Assembly: GCA_964456445.1 (NCBI GenBank) | Contig: CAYWBI010000082.1 | Span: 1-16,398 of the forward strand | Direction: 5' to 3' | From: CAYWBI01 sp964456445 | GTDB lineage: Bacteria > Calditrichota > Calditrichia > Calditrichales > J004 | DNA length: 16,398 bases | Shown here: positions 14,943 to 16,398 of the stretch, piece after piece | Layout: each line of letters begins with the position of its first letter | How positions within the stretch are numbered: the first letter of the stretch is position 1 | Notes under the pieces: generated by a model | What the model saw: only the letters and a program-made list of their open reading frames with translations | Told to the model about the DNA's origin: nothing | Database searches by the model: none | Translations under genes and position numbers: made by a program

Positions 14943-15020
14943 GCCGCCTCTTTTGGATGTATGTTCGTTTGATAAAAAATACGGATATCCCGAAGAAAAC
15001 AAAAACTTTTTTCCTTTTGT

Positions 15021-15046
15021 CACGAATTTCCACAGATGCCCACGAA
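15021..15046. repeat. Degenerate CACGAA/CACAGATG intergenic repeat
   Basis: CACGAATTTCCACAGATG followed by CCCACGAA. This style of CACGAA and CCACAGATG wording is a widespread low-complexity intergenic repeat type in bacterial genomes (from memory, not searched). It shares the CACAGATG word with 15141-15171. Confidence 0.45.
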
Positions 15047-15140
15047 CAGGAGCTTCATCTTTAATTTATTCTGCTGTTCGGGAATCGACATTCGCTGTTC
15101 CGTTTTTGGGGAACCCGGGGCTGATGTTTTTTTATTAAAA

Positions 15141-15171
15141 CCCACAGATGACGCCTATGTCCGCAGATAGG
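15141..15171. repeat. Degenerate CCACAGATG/CCGCAGAT intergenic repeat
   Basis: CCCACAGATGACGCC followed by TATGTCCGCAGATAGG. The words CCACAGATG and CCGCAGAT are spaced about 20 bases apart, about two helical turns, as in the common CACAGATG-NNN-CGCAGAT intergenic family. Confidence 0.45.
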
Positions 15172-15207
15172 TTTTGAGAAAGCGCCTTTTTTCATTTTTC
15201 TTTATTT

Positions 15208-15226
15208 CCCACTTCCTACTTCCTAC
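15208..15226. repeat. Short pyrimidine-rich tandem repeat (CTTCCTA-type)
   Basis: CCCACTTCCTACTTCCTAC: overlapping ACTTCCTA units (7-base period, about 2.5 copies) within a longer T/C-rich tract. It may be low complexity only. Confidence 0.4.
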
Positions 15227-15328
15227 TTTTATCTTCTTTTTATCTTTTGCCTTATCAACGCCTTCCCACCTATCCCAAAGTTAGTTCATTAACCAGACAA
15301 ACTAACCACTCAGCCCATGCTTGCAAAG

Positions 15329-15344
15329 CAGATTTGACAATCTG
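15329..15344. repeat. Small inverted repeat upstream of the rightward promoter
   Basis: CAGATT-TGAC-AATCTG: 6-bp arms and a 4-base loop. It ends 24 bases before the -35 hexamer at 15368. It could be an upstream regulatory site or another remnant of intergenic repeats. Confidence 0.35.
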
Positions 15345-15367
15345 TGCCCAAACGCACACAAAAGACC

Positions 15368-15396
15368 TTGACAACGCCGATAGGTACATCTATATT
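15368..15396 (+). promoter_or_regulatory. Near-consensus sigma70-type promoter for the rightward lipoprotein gene
   Basis: TTGACA (15368-15373), a 17-base spacer, TATATT (15391-15396): a perfect -35, ideal spacing and 5/6 -10. The predicted transcript starts near 15403, leaving about 130 bases of leader before the TTG start at 15534. Confidence 0.7.
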
Positions 15397-15520
15397 ATCA
15401 GCGTTTCAAGGAAGACACCCGCCGCAAATGGAAGTCCTGTTATCCGCAGGTAGGACCCCTTACCGCCGATAATAAGCGCGAACATTTTTTTAACATAACA
15501 GCAACGGACCACACCAAATT

Positions 15521-15527
15521 AGGGGGG
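15521..15527 (+). promoter_or_regulatory. Ribosome binding site that decides a TTG start
   Basis: AGGGGGG lies 6 bases before TTG 15534. The first in-frame ATG is at 15558, already inside the signal sequence and without a ribosome site, so TTG is the likely start. Confidence 0.65.
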
Positions 15528-15533
15528 AAAACA

Positions 15534-16398
15534 TTGAAACCGGCCCTATTGTTTATAATGACACTAATCATCTTTTGGGGGTGCGCCAACCCCTTTGCCA
15601 ACCAACAGCTCGCCATGACCGCCGATCCCGGCGTGACCGAGGCCTGGCTTTCCCTGCATGTGGACGGCGTAAAGAGCGGCGCGGATTATATTGTGCAGCG
15701 CGACGGCACAACCATTTTTAAAGGCCGACTGCAAAGCCCGGACACCGTGGTTTATGACAGCCTGCTTACGCCCGCCACCACCTACACCTACCGCTTTTAT
15801 GCCCGGGAAAACGGCGACAACTCCCCCGCCCTGCAAAGCACGCTGACCACCCTGGACACCACCAGCCACAACTTTAGCTGGCAAATTTATGAATTTGGCG
15901 GACAAAAGGGCAGCAGCAGTTTTTACGATGTGGCCATCATCGATGAAAACGACATTTGGGCCGTGGGGGAGATTTACACCGCGGATACCTACACCTACGA
16001 TTCGCTCGGCAATTTCATCCAACCCTACAACGCCGCCCACTGGGACGGACAGAAGTGGGAGTTGGTACATATTAGTCCTGAATTTAGAGGAAATAAAATT
16101 ACCCCTGAAATTGAAGGAGTTTTTTCATTTTCTTCAAATGATATTTGGTTTTGTGCTGGAGGAGCCCCTGTGCATTGGGACGGAATGAATTATACTATGT
16201 ACCACTTATGGGATATGGGCGTGTTAGGACAAACCGATGGTGGTGTAACAAAAATATGGGGCAGTTCACCATCAGATATTTATTTCGTAGGAAGAACAGG
16301 CACCATCGTCCATTACGACGGCAGGAGTTGGACAAAAATAGAAAGCGGGACGGATTTGCCCATACAGGATATTTGGGGAGCAAAAGAACCTGGCAGGA
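15534..16398 (+). CDS. Surface lipoprotein with Fn3-like domain and WDG-type propeller-like repeats (3' end outside window)
   Basis: 288 complete codons are visible before the window ends; the frame is open throughout. The signal (LFIMTLIIFWGC) ends in a lipobox-like site with Cys at residue 17, so export as a lipoprotein is likely. A fibronectin-III-like domain spans about 25-105 (VTEAWLSLHV...YIVQRDG...PATTYTYRFYA). From about 118 a repeated unit appears: DENDIWAVGE...AHWDGQKWE, SSNDIWFCAGG..VHWDGMNYT, SPSDIYFVGRTGTIVHYDGRSWT, then QDIWGAKEPG. This NDIWxVG / HWDGxxW pattern suggests a beta-propeller-like extracellular domain. The role is unknown; binding rather than catalysis is likely. Third-position GC falls from 36 of 47 codons before 16068 to 12 of 50 after it. 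Start choice: TTG with AGGGGGG upstream. Confidence 0.8.
   Translation, partial: MKPALLFIMTLIIFWGCANPFANQQLAMTADPGVTEAWLSLHVDGVKSGADYIVQRDGTTIFKGRLQSPDTVVYDSLLTPATTYTYRFYARENGDNSPALQSTLTTLDTTSHNFSWQIYEFGGQKGSSSFYDVAIIDENDIWAVGEIYTADTYTYDSLGNFIQPYNAAHWDGQKWELVHISPEFRGNKITPEIEGVFSFSSNDIWFCAGGAPVHWDGMNYTMYHLWDMGVLGQTDGGVTKIWGSSPSDIYFVGRTGTIVHYDGRSWTKIESGTDLPIQDIWGAKEPGR

Larger units (their letters stand above)
14943..15533. other. Divergent intergenic region, repeat-rich, no gene seen
   Basis: About 590 bases between the leftward DUF5989 gene and the rightward lipoprotein gene. It contains several short repeat-like words (entries at 15021, 15141, 15208 and 15329), a pyrimidine-rich stretch around 15185-15245, and a promoter for the rightward gene. 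Open frames here have no ribosome site or recognisable product. Confidence 0.6.

Noticed and set aside
15403..15533. Riboswitch in the leader of the rightward lipoprotein
   Set aside because: I looked for c-di-GMP (GEMM)-like and other common aptamer landmarks and saw no matching conserved core; only weak short pairings exist.
15564..16070. 168-residue minus-strand open frame
   Set aside because: Antisense to the rightward lipoprotein, which has a strong promoter, ribosome site, lipobox and repeated domains. The open frame is a by-product of high GC3, and ends close to where the composition changes.

Overview
The window reads as accessory DNA from a Gram-negative, outer-membrane bacterium of the Bacteroidota-like lineages, most likely Calditrichota or a KSB1/Marinimicrobia-type relative. 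This placement is an inference. It rests on surface proteins ending in type IX secretion (T9SS)-like sorting domains (the YPNPFNPST signature and the NPYRG variant), a PorV/PorQ-like barrel and a TonB-dependent receptor with an N-terminal carboxypeptidase-regulatory-like domain. The 100-base run of N is a standard scaffold gap, so the window comes from a draft or metagenome assembly.

Positions 1-13503 hold six co-oriented minus-strand genes. In transcription order they are: a secreted GH13 amylase (neopullulanase/cyclomaltodextrinase-like), a SurA-like two-domain parvulin overlapping it by 4 bases, a TonB-dependent receptor, a 1218-residue sorting-domain protein with calcium-loop repeats, a PorV/PorQ-like barrel, and a multi-module CBM20-like starch-binding sorting-domain protein. 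A strong intrinsic terminator closes the cluster at 10-36. A promoter overlapped by an 8+8 inverted repeat lies before the amylase. The set reads as an alpha-glucan capture, import and breakdown locus without SusD: surface binding, outer-membrane uptake, periplasmic hydrolysis, and a dedicated outer-membrane-protein chaperone. The substrate and the joint function are inferred.

Positions 13504-14087 are non-coding. They carry a 166-bp tandem repeat, interrupted by the assembly gap, whose interior is an imperfect inverted repeat.

Positions 14088-14942 hold a two-gene minus-strand unit: a 52-residue DUF5989-type membrane peptide followed 3 bases later by a YiiX/NlpC-P60-like lipoprotein.

Positions 14943-15533 are an intergenic mosaic of short degenerate repeats with a near-consensus sigma70-type promoter facing right. 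From 15534 to the window end runs the start of a plus-strand lipoprotein with a fibronectin-III-like domain and WDG-type propeller-like repeats. It begins at TTG, and its codon usage changes abruptly near 16068.
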